A stretch of 64,000 nt of DNA from Microvirga sp052114605. Its GTDB lineage: Bacteria > Pseudomonadota > Alphaproteobacteria > Rhizobiales > Beijerinckiaceae. A program made the translations under genes and the position numbers. The notes beneath the pieces are model-generated. The model was not told where the DNA came from and ran no database searches. It saw only the letters and a list, made by a program, of their open reading frames with translations. Location: positions 1 to 64,000 of the forward strand of contig NZ_JBFRFB010000014.1 in NCBI RefSeq assembly GCF_052114605.1. The letters run 5' to 3'. Positions 51,657 to 61,469 of the stretch are shown here, piece by piece (the first letter of the stretch is position 1; the number at the start of each line of letters is the position of its first letter).

Positions 51657-52211
51657 GTGGTGATGACCAGCGTAGACAGATCCTTCAACAGGCACGATGC
51701 GGTTGCAGTGCTCTTTCACCCGAGTGCCGTACCGGTCATCGATGTTTTCCGGTCGCTGGGAAGCCTGGAGGATCAGTACGACCTAGCGCTTCTCGATAGT
51801 CCCGAGACAGCCTTGTCCAGGTTTCTCGATCCAGGACTGGCCAAGGGCATCGTTTCGGACGCGCTCCTGCTTGCCTTCTCCCTGACCCGTCAGCGGGGGA
51901 GGCCGTTTCATTTCCGTCCTGTCGGTTCGCGGCAAGGTTCCGTCGATGAGTACTGCCTTTTGACCATGATCGCCGCATCGCATCAGGTTGGGCCGGAGGT
52001 CACGCAGGAAGCGGCCTTCGTTCTCGACGTTCAATCATTGGACCCTCTGAAGCCCTTGACCGGGGAGATCATCCGTCAGATCGATCTTGGGACAATCGTT
52101 TTTCAGGTGCCGAGTCTGTCCGATTTCCGGGCCATGCTTGGAATGGACGATGCCAGGACTGACGTGATCACGGAATGGCGGTTCGATCCCGCTCTGCATT
52201 TTAAGCAATAA
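51657..52211 (+). CDS. Soluble protein of unknown function
   Basis: A 184-residue protein; GTG at 51657, GTG at 51660 and ATG at 51663 are all possible starts. It shows alternating hydrophobic stretches (AVAVLFHPSAVPVIDVFRSL, FVLDVQSLDPLKPL) consistent with an alpha/beta fold but no motif that I can name. No signal peptide. It shares the EcfG-type promoter of the small gene before it and ends at a strong terminator. Confidence 0.65.
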   Translation: MVMTSVDRSFNRHDAVAVLFHPSAVPVIDVFRSLGSLEDQYDLALLDSPETALSRFLDPGLAKGIVSDALLLAFSLTRQRGRPFHFRPVGSRQGSVDEYCLLTMIAASHQVGPEVTQEAAFVLDVQSLDPLKPLTGEIIRQIDLGTIVFQVPSLSDFRAMLGMDDARTDVITEWRFDPALHFKQ

Positions 52212-52242
52212 GTCTTTTCGTTTTTCGTAATCGGGTAAAGTT

Positions 52243-52268
52243 AAAGGGGCCGTCCAGCGGCCCCTTTA
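52243..52268. terminator. Bidirectional intrinsic terminator
   Basis: AAAGGGGCCG (52243-52252) and CGGCCCCTTT (52258-52267), 10-bp perfect stem with a 5-base loop, between convergent genes. Confidence 0.8.
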
Positions 52269-52290
52269 CTGCGATTGCCATGCGGCAATG

Positions 52291-52485
52291 CTATTCCTGA
52301 GTGCCGCGGGTGTTACCCGAGGCCTGACCGCCCTTACGGCCGGCTTCCGAGGCCAATTCGCGATCCTGCGAGAAGGAACGCTTTTCAGCCGGAACGCTCT
52401 TCCCGCCTTTGCTTGCGATCTCACGCTGACGGTCAGAGTCCATGGACGCGAAACCGCGCTTAGAAGTCGAACTACTTGGCGCCAT
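52291..52485 (-). CDS. KGG-repeat stress-induced protein (GsiB/YciG-like)
   Basis: A 64-residue, very hydrophilic protein. RGFASMDSDRQREIASKGGK is the KGG motif of the stress-induced bacterial acidophilic repeat family, and ELASEAGRKGGQASGN is a second copy. Such proteins (YciG, Con-10, GsiB) accumulate in stationary phase and under desiccation. An EcfG-like promoter lies 37 bp upstream. Confidence 0.9.
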   Translation of the reverse strand: MAPSSSTSKRGFASMDSDRQREIASKGGKSVPAEKRSFSQDRELASEAGRKGGQASGNTRGTQE

Positions 52486-52521
52486 CTTATGCCTCCTTAA
52501 CGAATGTGTTCATGGTTGAAC

Positions 52522-52546
52522 AACCGCTCTCAAATTCGATGGTTCC
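52522..52546 (-). promoter_or_regulatory. EcfG-like promoter for the KGG-repeat gene
   Basis: Minus strand GGAAC (52546-52542), 16-bp spacer, GGTT (52525-52522). The -10 box differs from CGTT at the first base only. Confidence 0.6.
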
Positions 52547-53032
52547 GGTTGGGAAGGCGCAACCTTTGCAAAAAGTTTGAAGAATAAAGTCTGCCCCGAT
52601 GGAAGAAGGGTTGAGCTTTCTTGTCGCACCCAAATAATTGTGGCGACTTTTTGTTTATGAGCAACCAAGGATATTTTGCGGCATCGCAAAAATCAAAAGC
52701 ACAAAGCATGGGATATTTAAGAAGATCGGTCGCGCGCCCTCGGTTTATTGAAAGCTGCGCGAGTCTCCCGCACGGAACCCTAAGCATCCCCTGGAAGAGT
52801 GAGACATCAATTCATCGGTCGAATATGAAGAATATTCTTGGCTTCAAGCTGGAGCCATCAGGGGCGGCCGGTTTGACTCGGGGATGGATTCACTCTGGTT
52901 CGTTCCTCTCTCCCAGCACTTCGCAGGCTCGAACTGCTCCAAGGCCTGCCAACAGCTCAAGCTCGCAAGAGAGATGATCGATGCCCGATCTCGGTGTATG
53001 AGCATCGGACCCATGGATGACGAGAGGGCAGG
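52547..53032. other. Intergenic region with an orphan terminator-like hairpin
   Basis: About 490 bases upstream of the HIT gene. GTCGCAC (52623-52629) and GTGGCGAC (52640-52647), with a one-base bulge, are followed by a T run at 52648-52652, like an intrinsic terminator on the plus strand. No gene precedes it, so a short RNA starting near 52550 is possible but unproven. The rest holds only open frames without similarity. Confidence 0.35.
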
Positions 53033-53455
53033 ATGACCTACGACGACACCAATGTTTTCGCGAAGATCCTCAGAGGGGAGCTTCCCTGTCACAAGATCTA
53101 CGAGACGGATCAGGTTCTGGGCTTCATGGACATCATGCCGAGAGGCGAGGGCCATGTGCTGGTGATCCCGAAGACCAAGGCCCGCAACATCCTCGACGCG
53201 AAGCCTGAAGACGTCGCGGAACTCGCCAAGGCGGTTCAGGTCGTGGCCCGCGGGGTGAAGGAGGCCTTCTCCGCCGATGGCGTGACTGTCCAGCAATTCA
53301 ACGAGAGCGCGGGCGGGCAGGTGGTGTTCCACCTCCATGTCCATATCATCCCCCGCTTCGAGGGCGTGCCGTTGAAGCCGCATACGGGGCAGATGGAGGC
53401 CAATGACGTGCTGGCGGATCATGCGGCCAGGATCAGGAGCGTTCTCGGCGCTTGA
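53033..53455 (+). CDS. HIT-family nucleotide-binding hydrolase
   Basis: A 140-residue histidine-triad protein. NVFAKILRGELPCHKIYETD and PRGEGHVLVIPKTKARNI are the Hint-type N-terminal motifs; VFHLHVHIIPRFEG near residue 98 is the catalytic H-x-H-x-H triad. Such proteins hydrolyse purine nucleoside phosphoramidates or related AMP conjugates. The ATG follows GAGGGCAGG. A hairpin terminator follows the stop. Confidence 0.92.
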   Translation: MTYDDTNVFAKILRGELPCHKIYETDQVLGFMDIMPRGEGHVLVIPKTKARNILDAKPEDVAELAKAVQVVARGVKEAFSADGVTVQQFNESAGGQVVFHLHVHIIPRFEGVPLKPHTGQMEANDVLADHAARIRSVLGA

Positions 53456-53462
53456 ACGAGAA

Positions 53463-53482
53463 GGGCGGTTCGCGACCGCCCG
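53463..53482. terminator. Hairpin between HIT gene and glpK
   Basis: GGGCGGT (53463-53469) and ACCGCCC (53475-53481) with a 5-base loop, between convergent genes; only a weak T tract. Confidence 0.6.
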
Positions 53483-53488
53483 TACTTC

Positions 53489-54985
<1,497 letters not shown>

Positions 54986-55006
54986 GATGAATCCCCTGGA
55001 CGTTTC

Positions 55007-56527
55007 TTATTGGGCAGCGACGGATGCAGCCTTGTGCTTGGCGATGTAGGCGTCAATCCTCGCCGGAGCGTCGGCGGGCACATGAAGCCCGAGCTTCGAA
55101 CGACGCCAGAGGATATCCTCGGCGCTGCGCGCCCATTCGCGGCGCATCAGGTAATCGACCTCCGCGCCCGTCAGGCCGGCGCCGAAATCCTCGCCGAGAT
55201 CGGCCATGGACTTGGTCTGGCCCAGCAACTCATCGATCCGCGTGCCATAGGCGCGGGCGAGGCGATGGGCCACCTGCTCCGGCAGGAAGGGCCAGCGCTG
55301 GCGCACGGTCGCGAAGAAGCGGTCGAAATCTGCATCCGGCATGTCGCCGCCGGGCATCTTCGCATTCTCGGTCCAGGACGGCTTCATGTTCGGGAAGAAG
55401 GTCTTCAGCTCATCGAGCGCGTGCTCGGCAAGCTTGCGGAAGGTCGTGATCTTGCCGCCGAAGATCGACAGAACCGGCGCCTTGCCGCCTGCCGTGTCCA
55501 TGTCGAACACGTAATCGCGGGTGACGGCGGAGGCGTTGGAGGAGCCGTCGTCAAAGAGCGGGCGCACGCCGGAATAGGTCCAGACCACGTCCGTGGGCGT
55601 CACCTGCTTCTTGAAGAAGTGGTTCACGACATTGCAGAGATACTGCACCTCGTCCGCGCTGATCTCGACCTTCTTGTCGGGCACGGATTCCACGGGGATA
55701 TCCGTGGTGCCGATGAGCGTGAACTTCTCCTGATAGGGAATCGCGAACACGATGCGCTTGTCCGTGTTCTGCAGGATGAAGGCTTCCTTCGTGTCGAAGA
55801 GCTTCGGCACCACGATGTGGCTGCCCTTCACGAGGCGTACGCTCTTCTTGGTGTTGAGGCCGAGCTTGGCATTCAGCACGTCGGCGACGAAGGGGCCGCC
55901 CGCATTGACGATGACCTTGGCGCGGACATCCTGCGTCTGGCCGGTCTCCGTGTTCTCGAGCGTCGCCACCCAGATATCGCCCTCGCGGCGGGCCGAGGTC
56001 AGCTTGGTGCGCACGCGGATATCCGCGCCCTTCTCGAAGGCGTCGATGGCGTTGAGCGCCACCATGCGGCTGTCCTCGACCCAGCAATCGGAATAGACGA
56101 AGGCCGTGTCGAAGCCGGGCTTCAGGGCCTGGCCTGCGGGATGGCGGGTGAGCTTGATGCCTTCCGTTCCCGGCAGCTTCTTGCGCGGGGCGAGGTGGTC
56201 GTAGAGGAACAGGCCGAGACGCACGAACCAGGCCGGGCGGATGCCCTTCTCGTGGGGCAGGATGAAGCGCAGCGGCCAGATGATATGCGGAGCCGAATTG
56301 AGCAGGCGCTCGCGCTCGAACAGGGCCTCGCGGACAAGGCGGAACTCGTAATATTCGAGATAGCGCAGGCCGCCATGGATCAGCTTCGTCGAGGCGGAGG
56401 AAGTATAGCCCGCCAGATCGCCCTGCTCGCAGAGCACCACGGAGAGACCCCGGCCCACCGCATCGCGCGCGATGCCCGCGCCATTGATGCCGCCGCCGAC
56501 GATGAGAAGATCAGTTACTGCCGTCAC
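55007..56527 (-). CDS. glpD: Aerobic glycerol-3-phosphate dehydrogenase
   Basis: A 506-residue FAD-dependent, membrane-associated dehydrogenase that oxidises glycerol-3-phosphate to dihydroxyacetone phosphate and feeds electrons to quinone. DLLIVGGGINGAGIARDAVG is the FAD motif and TKLIHGGLRYLEYYEFRLV the conserved substrate/FAD segment. IGTTDIPVESVPDKKVEISA and the C-terminal DUF/DAO_C domain (ADLGEDFGAGLTGAEVDYLM) match GlpD. It lies between an MFS carrier gene (55 bp upstream) and glpK. Confidence 0.95.
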   Translation of the reverse strand: MTAVTDLLIVGGGINGAGIARDAVGRGLSVVLCEQGDLAGYTSSASTKLIHGGLRYLEYYEFRLVREALFERERLLNSAPHIIWPLRFILPHEKGIRPAWFVRLGLFLYDHLAPRKKLPGTEGIKLTRHPAGQALKPGFDTAFVYSDCWVEDSRMVALNAIDAFEKGADIRVRTKLTSARREGDIWVATLENTETGQTQDVRAKVIVNAGGPFVADVLNAKLGLNTKKSVRLVKGSHIVVPKLFDTKEAFILQNTDKRIVFAIPYQEKFTLIGTTDIPVESVPDKKVEISADEVQYLCNVVNHFFKKQVTPTDVVWTYSGVRPLFDDGSSNASAVTRDYVFDMDTAGGKAPVLSIFGGKITTFRKLAEHALDELKTFFPNMKPSWTENAKMPGGDMPDADFDRFFATVRQRWPFLPEQVAHRLARAYGTRIDELLGQTKSMADLGEDFGAGLTGAEVDYLMRREWARSAEDILWRRSKLGLHVPADAPARIDAYIAKHKAASVAAQ

Positions 56528-56582
56528 GGAACGCGTCTTTCTTCAAAAACCAAGCAATTATGTAGCTCAGCACATGAGTTCT

Positions 56583-57812
56583 TTAGCCGTCTAACGCAAG
56601 TGGATTTTCGGGATTTTCCCGATCCTTTTGAAACAACAGCACGGCAACAAAGAAGCCCAGGGAGAGAAGGGACATGCCTAAGCACATGATCATGACCGAA
56701 CTGTAACTGCCTGACCATGCCCAGAGCGCCCCGAACAGGAATGGGGCGGCAGCCGTGGTGAGGCGGATCGGCATGGCGATCAGGCCCTGGACCGTGCCGT
56801 AATCCTCGCGCCCGAACAGCTCTGGCGGCAGGAGGGCCCGCACGATGGTGATCATGCCGTTGGCCGCGCCGTAGAGAGTCGCGAAGGCGATGATCGTCCA
56901 GAACCCAACTGAGATGAAGGGCAGGAGGGCAAAGGCCATGACGGCGATGATCATGGTCGCAAGGCCGATCGCCTTAAGGCTCAGGCCCCGCTCGCCGAAG
57001 CCTGTCAGGAAGCGCGCCGCCACCTGGGCGGGGCCGATGACCGTGTAGGCGGCCACGGCAGTCTCGATGGGGAAGCCCTTCTCGAGGACCATGGGGATCA
57101 GGTGGACGGGAATACCGGTAGAGAGGATGCCCTGGAGAACGAAGGCTCCGACGAAAAACCAGAAGGCGGGACGGCGGAGAATCCGGTGCGGATGGGATGC
57201 GGGCTTTATTTGACTGGCTGTCGTGCTCTTCCTTTCGCGGCGAACGGCCGGAATGGTGACCGCATGGACAAGGGTGCAGATGCCGATGTTCAGGGCCGCC
57301 AGGACCAGGAGAGTACCCCGCCAGCCATAGAGCTCGATGGACCAGTGGAGGAGGGGGATGAAGATCGTGCTGGCGAACCCGGCAATGAGCGTCATGATGG
57401 TGATGCCCCGGCGGGTCTGTACGCCGAGATGAAGCGTCAGCACGGCAAAGCTCGCCTCATAGAACACGGCGCTCATGACGGCCCCGATGCCGAGCCAGAT
57501 CAGCACGATGGTGAGGTATTGATCGGCATGGGCCCAGAAAGCGAGAAGGACGGCGGCGAGGGCGGAGCCCCCGGTCATGACCCAGCGGCCATAGCCCTTA
57601 TCGATCAGGCGGCCGACGGGCACGGCGCATAAGGCGAAGGAAACGAGGGCGAGGGAATAAGCGCCCCCGAGCGCCGATTTCGACCATCCCAAGTCCCGTT
57701 CCATCTGCTCGATGATGAGCGCGAAGGAATAGAAAACCGTCCCATAGGAAATCAGCTGGGTGAACGACAGCGCGAGGAGAAAGCGCCACGGCATTTGGAC
57801 GGGGGAGGACAT
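56583..57812 (-). CDS. MFS transporter, monocarboxylate/oxalate-type family
   Basis: A 409-residue carrier with twelve hydrophobic helices. FTQLISYGTVFYSFALIIEQ and DLGWSKSALGGAYSLALV in the first helices and GRLIDKGYGRWVMTGGSALA (motif A-like loop) resemble the OFA/monocarboxylate group of the major facilitator superfamily. The position between a HAD phosphatase and glpD-glpK suggests uptake of a glycerol-related compound, but sequence alone does not show the substrate. No glpF channel gene is in the window. Confidence 0.82.
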   Translation of the reverse strand: MSSPVQMPWRFLLALSFTQLISYGTVFYSFALIIEQMERDLGWSKSALGGAYSLALVSFALCAVPVGRLIDKGYGRWVMTGGSALAAVLLAFWAHADQYLTIVLIWLGIGAVMSAVFYEASFAVLTLHLGVQTRRGITIMTLIAGFASTIFIPLLHWSIELYGWRGTLLVLAALNIGICTLVHAVTIPAVRRERKSTTASQIKPASHPHRILRRPAFWFFVGAFVLQGILSTGIPVHLIPMVLEKGFPIETAVAAYTVIGPAQVAARFLTGFGERGLSLKAIGLATMIIAVMAFALLPFISVGFWTIIAFATLYGAANGMITIVRALLPPELFGREDYGTVQGLIAMPIRLTTAAAPFLFGALWAWSGSYSSVMIMCLGMSLLSLGFFVAVLLFQKDRENPENPLALDG

Positions 57813-57855
57813 CGCTGGCCTTTCAGCCGGGGAGACTTGTCGATCGGCGGCAGGA

Positions 57856-58491
57856 TCAGAATCGGAGTCTGAAGCCGCCTAAGGGTTCTCTTAGCAGATC
57901 GACCTGCCGGAAGCTCGAAATCCATGTATCCGCGAGGTGGAAAAAATGGTTCGCGGAGCCGATCCCCACGATCCTTGCGCCGGCTCGCCGACCAGCTTCG
58001 ATGCCGGCCTGCGCATCCTCGAAGACAATGGCCTCGCTTGCCTCATGGCCGAGGCGCTTCGCTGCCAAGCGATAGCCTTCGGGATCGGGTTTGCTGCGAG
58101 ACACGTCCTCGGCTGCGATAAGGATTTCAGGCTGGGGCAGGCCTGCGGCCGCCAGCCATTGTTCCGCAATGAAGCGCTTCGCCGAGGTCACGATGGCCCA
58201 TTCACCGGAGCGAAGTTGGGAAAGAAACGCCTTGGCGCCCGGCACGGCTTTGATCCCGCTCGTTTCCATGGCGGCCTGTTCGTTGATCCAGTCCGTCTCG
58301 GCAACCTGGTCGACGCCCTCGGGCGCGAAAAGCTGGATCGTCTCGGCAGCCTGCCGCCCATGGGCCTTGGCCAGCACCGCATGCCCGTCGAGACCATGCC
58401 TGCCGGCCCAGCGGTGCCAGATGCCTTCGATCACTCCATTGGAATCGATCAAGGTGCCGTCCATGTCGAACAGGAAGATTTGCCCCTGCAT
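57856..58491 (-). CDS. HAD-superfamily phosphatase (sugar/polyol phosphatase type)
   Basis: A 211-residue HAD subfamily IA hydrolase. FLFDMDGTLIDSNGVIEGIW is motif I with the nucleophile aspartate, IVTSAKRFIAEQW motif II, SKPDPEGYRLAAKRLG motif III with the lysine, and IVFEDAQAGIEAGRRAGARI motif IV. Closest in style to GPP/YfbT-type sugar or glycerol-3-phosphate phosphatases. It precedes the MFS carrier by 43 bp and may be the first gene of the glycerol block. Confidence 0.88.
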   Translation of the reverse strand: MQGQIFLFDMDGTLIDSNGVIEGIWHRWAGRHGLDGHAVLAKAHGRQAAETIQLFAPEGVDQVAETDWINEQAAMETSGIKAVPGAKAFLSQLRSGEWAIVTSAKRFIAEQWLAAAGLPQPEILIAAEDVSRSKPDPEGYRLAAKRLGHEASEAIVFEDAQAGIEAGRRAGARIVGIGSANHFFHLADTWISSFRQVDLLREPLGGFRLRF

Positions 58492-59505
58492 GGCTGCGCG
58501 TTTCCCTCTTGAACATCCTCACCGAAGACGTTCTTTTGTTTCGAAACTTATGTCATGCCCTCTGGCTGACGGATAGGTCTGTAGGGGCGTCCCAACGATC
58601 CTTCTCGCAGTACTTTCTGTGCATTGAATGCCGACCTGCGATCAGTGACTTCCAAAGAACAAGCGAGAACGGCCTCGCGGCGTGTTTCGCCCGAGGTTTG
58701 CTGGTCGAGGGAGGGCGCGAGGAGGCGTCCGGCTCGTTGTGTGTTTGTGTGAAGAACCTGACGGCTCCTCGCGCACGGCTTTTTTAGGCGTACACCGCGT
58801 CTTTCAGCGGAGGGCCTCCCGTCAGCGGGCTTGCGACACCCACAGCAGGACCGTGCCCGATCCCACAATCACGACGCCTCGCGAGCGCGCCCCTCGGTGG
58901 ATCAGGCTGGGGAAGGGTATAGCCAAGGTTAGGATCATTGTCAAGAACAAATGCAGAACATATCGTTGCGCCTACCTCACCTCAAGCGGTCATCCCGGAC
59001 GGAGCGCAGCGCAGATCCGGGATCGTCATCAGAAGAGAGCGCTGTCATTCCGGGGCCGCGCCGTAGGCGTGGAAACCCATAACCACGGCGTTGCAAGAAA
59101 AGCGCTTCGATCTGCACAGCCTTATCCTGTACATGCGGTGGTTATGGGTTCCGGGCTCTCGCTAACGCTCGCCCCGGAATGACAGAAGGGCGCACCTCAT
59201 CCTGCACCCGATCCCGGAGCGGTCCTGCCATTCGGGGATGACGGCGGTGGGTCGGGCGCCTCTCATTGACTTTTTGACACCGAGCCTTCATATGAACGGC
59301 ACGGCGTCAGCGCTCGATGAACGAGCCGCTTGAGCGGGACTGCGTGACGGAAATTCGCTGATCAGTGAAAACCCGGTCCCCTTCTTCAAACGCTTGACCC
59401 ATATGACGGCCCCATCACGCGGGTTGTCTCCCAGAGCCATGAAGCGCCTTGAGCGTATAGCCGAACCTGCTTTCCGGCTCACCGCATCCGTTCGAAAGAT
59501 CTCCT
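58492..59505. other. 1-kb intergenic region, no gene seen
   Basis: Short open frames here have no similarity or good ribosome-binding sites. The right half carries dispersed palindromic repeat elements described separately. It should hold the promoters of the HAD-glp block and of rhlE. Confidence 0.5.
58991..59184. repeat. Composite GTCATTCCGG-type palindromic repeat
   Basis: Nested inverted repeats: TGTCATTCCGGGGC (59043-59056) against GCCCCGGAATGACA (59171-59184), and AACCCATAACCAC (59074-59086) against GTGGTTATGGGTT (59138-59150). A smaller hairpin, TCCCGGA (58993-58999) with TCCGGGA (59016-59022), flanks it on the left. Elements of this kind are dispersed in many copies in alphaproteobacterial genomes. 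Confidence 0.75.
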
Positions 59506-60993
59506 TTGACACTCTTTACCGATTTCGGATTGGCCCAGCCGATCCTGAAGGCCTTGTCCGCTGAGGGCTATGAGAAGCCCACGCCGATCCAGGCCCAGAC
59601 CATTCCCTATGCCATGGAAGGCCGCGACGTTTGCGGCATCGCGCAGACGGGCACCGGCAAGACGGCGGCCTTCGCGCTGCCGATTCTTCACCGCCTCAAC
59701 GACAACCCGAAGCCGCGCAAGCCCAAGAGCCCGCGCGTGCTCGTGCTCAGCCCGACCCGTGAGCTCGCCGGCCAGATCGCCGACAGCTTCCGCGTCTATG
59801 GCCGCAACCTGCGCCTTTCCACCGAAGTGGTGTTCGGCGGCGTCACCATTTCCCGCCAGGAGAAGGCAATCGCTCAGGGCGTCGACGTGCTCGTCGCCAC
59901 GCCCGGCCGTCTGCTCGACCTCGTGGATCGCAGGGCGCTGAACCTTCGCGATATCGAGATCCTCGTCCTCGACGAGGCCGACCAGATGCTCGATCTTGGC
60001 TTCATCCATGCGCTGAAGCGCATCGTGACCATGCTGCCGAAAGACCGCCAGAGCCTGTTCTTCTCGGCCACCATGCCGAAGACGATCTCGTCGCTGGCCG
60101 ACTCGTTCCTGCGCAATCCGGCCCATGTGGCGGTGACGCCCGTCGCCACCACCGCCGAGCGTGTGGAGCAGAGCGTCATGTTCGTGCAGACGGGCCGCAA
60201 GCAGGTTCTGCTCGAGACGCTCCTGCGCGACCCAAGCATCGACCGCGTGCTCGTCTTCACCCGCACCAAGCACGGCGCGGACAAGGTCGTGCGCGGCCTC
60301 GACAAGGCCGGCATCGTGGGCGCCGCCATTCACGGCAACAAGTCGCAGCCGCAGCGCGAGCGTGCGCTGGCCGGTTTCCGTGACGGCTCCTGCCGTGTGC
60401 TGGTTGCCACCGACATCGCCGCGCGCGGCATCGACGTCGAGGGCGTGTCCCACGTCATCAACTACGACCTGCCGAATGTGCCGGAATCTTACGTCCACCG
60501 CATCGGCCGTACGGCCCGCGCCGGTGCGACGGGTCTCGCGATCTCGTTCTGCAACGACGAGGAGAAGGCGTACCTGAAGGACATCGAGAAGCTGACGCGC
60601 CTGAAGGTGCCGGTCATGCCGCTGCCGGAAGGCCTGCCCGCAGCGTCCGCTGCTCCTGAACCTTCCGAGCGCCGCGAGCACCAGCGCGGTCGCCCGGCGC
60701 CGCATGCACGCGGTCATAAGGGCCACGGCCAGTCGCGCAGCAGCGATCCGAACGCCGACAAAGGCCCCCAGCGCCGTCGCAGCCGTGGCGGCAAGCCCGG
60801 CGGTCAGTCGCAGGGCAACGGACAGGCTGCCGGTCAGCAGCAGCGTTCCGCTCAAGGCGAGAGGCCCGCACAGGGCCAGCGCCCGCAGCAGCCTCAGCGC
60901 GCCGCACAGGGCAAGCCCGGCCAGCGTTCCGAAGGCCGCCGCGGCGATGGCGCGCAGGTCGCATGGCTCGACAAGAGCCCGCGCCGCCGCTGA
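59506..60993 (+). CDS. rhlE: DEAD-box RNA helicase, RhlE type
   Basis: A 495-residue ATP-dependent RNA helicase. FTDFGLAQPILKALSAEGYE is the Q-motif lead, then AQTGTGKTAAF (motif I), PTRELAGQI (Ia), TPGRLLDL (Ib), VLDEADQML (II), FFSATMPK (III), VLVATDIAARGIDVEG (V) and HRIGRTARAGATG (VI). The last 115 residues form a basic, Arg/Gly/Gln-rich unstructured tail that should bind RNA. The start is TTG at 59506; no ATG fits. It probably works in ribosome assembly or RNA decay, often under cold or stress. Confidence 0.94.
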   Translation: MTLFTDFGLAQPILKALSAEGYEKPTPIQAQTIPYAMEGRDVCGIAQTGTGKTAAFALPILHRLNDNPKPRKPKSPRVLVLSPTRELAGQIADSFRVYGRNLRLSTEVVFGGVTISRQEKAIAQGVDVLVATPGRLLDLVDRRALNLRDIEILVLDEADQMLDLGFIHALKRIVTMLPKDRQSLFFSATMPKTISSLADSFLRNPAHVAVTPVATTAERVEQSVMFVQTGRKQVLLETLLRDPSIDRVLVFTRTKHGADKVVRGLDKAGIVGAAIHGNKSQPQRERALAGFRDGSCRVLVATDIAARGIDVEGVSHVINYDLPNVPESYVHRIGRTARAGATGLAISFCNDEEKAYLKDIEKLTRLKVPVMPLPEGLPAASAAPEPSERREHQRGRPAPHARGHKGHGQSRSSDPNADKGPQRRRSRGGKPGGQSQGNGQAAGQQQRSAQGERPAQGQRPQQPQRAAQGKPGQRSEGRRGDGAQVAWLDKSPRRR

Positions 60994-61015
60994 ATAAGCA
61001 CAGCATAAAATGAAG

Positions 61016-61042
61016 AAGGCGCCTGAAAGGGCGCCTTTTTTG
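61016..61042 (+). terminator. Intrinsic terminator of rhlE
   Basis: AAGGCGCC (61016-61023) and GGCGCCTT (61030-61037) with a 6-base loop, followed by a T run. Confidence 0.85.
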
Positions 61043-61068
61043 TTGTGTGTTTTGGTTGAGAGAGACGC

Positions 61069-61458
61069 TCAATAATTTCCGACATTGATGATGTTGCCGT
61101 CGGGGTCCTTGAACCAGGACACACGCATGCGGCCTGAAACATGGATGTCGCCCTCGAGCGTGGTGCCGGGCATGTCGTAATGCTCGAAGGTCACGCCCTT
61201 CGCTTTAAGTTCGGCGATGATGGCGTCGAGGTCGTCACCCACGGGCCATGTGACGGCGGTGGCTTGGTTGGTGCCTGCGAATGCGGACTCATAGACGATG
61301 ATCGTCGATGAGCCTGCGCAATAGGCCTGAACGCCGCTCTCCTCGGTCTCAATCGGCTCAAGCCCGAGCGTCTGCTCGTAGAAGGTTTTAGCTCTCGCCA
61401 GATCCTTTACCGGAACGGTCGCCAGGGCATCCTTGGTCGCAAGCTTCGATGGGCTCAT
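61069..61458 (-). CDS. VOC-family (glyoxalase/bleomycin-resistance fold) protein
   Basis: A 129-residue single-domain VOC protein. LATVPVKDLARAKTFYEQTL is the standard first strand-helix, ESGVQAYCAGSSTIIVYESA the second module, and MRVSWFKDPDGNIINVGNY the closing metal-site motif with glutamate replaced by asparagine (NIINV). The start at 61458 follows GGAGAC; a longer overlapping frame is without similarity. Substrate unknown. It stands 11 bp after the ABC permease gene and may be co-transcribed. Confidence 0.85.
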   Translation of the reverse strand: MSPSKLATKDALATVPVKDLARAKTFYEQTLGLEPIETEESGVQAYCAGSSTIIVYESAFAGTNQATAVTWPVGDDLDAIIAELKAKGVTFEHYDMPGTTLEGDIHVSGRMRVSWFKDPDGNIINVGNY

Positions 61459-61469
61459 GTCAGTCTCCG

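Noticed and set aside
58991..59184. Nested inverted repeats considered as insertion-sequence ends or a riboswitch
   Set aside because: There is no transposase between the arms and no known riboswitch core; the pattern fits a dispersed palindromic element.
59479..60855. A 458-codon minus-strand frame
   Set aside because: It is antisense to rhlE, which has all DEAD-box motifs.
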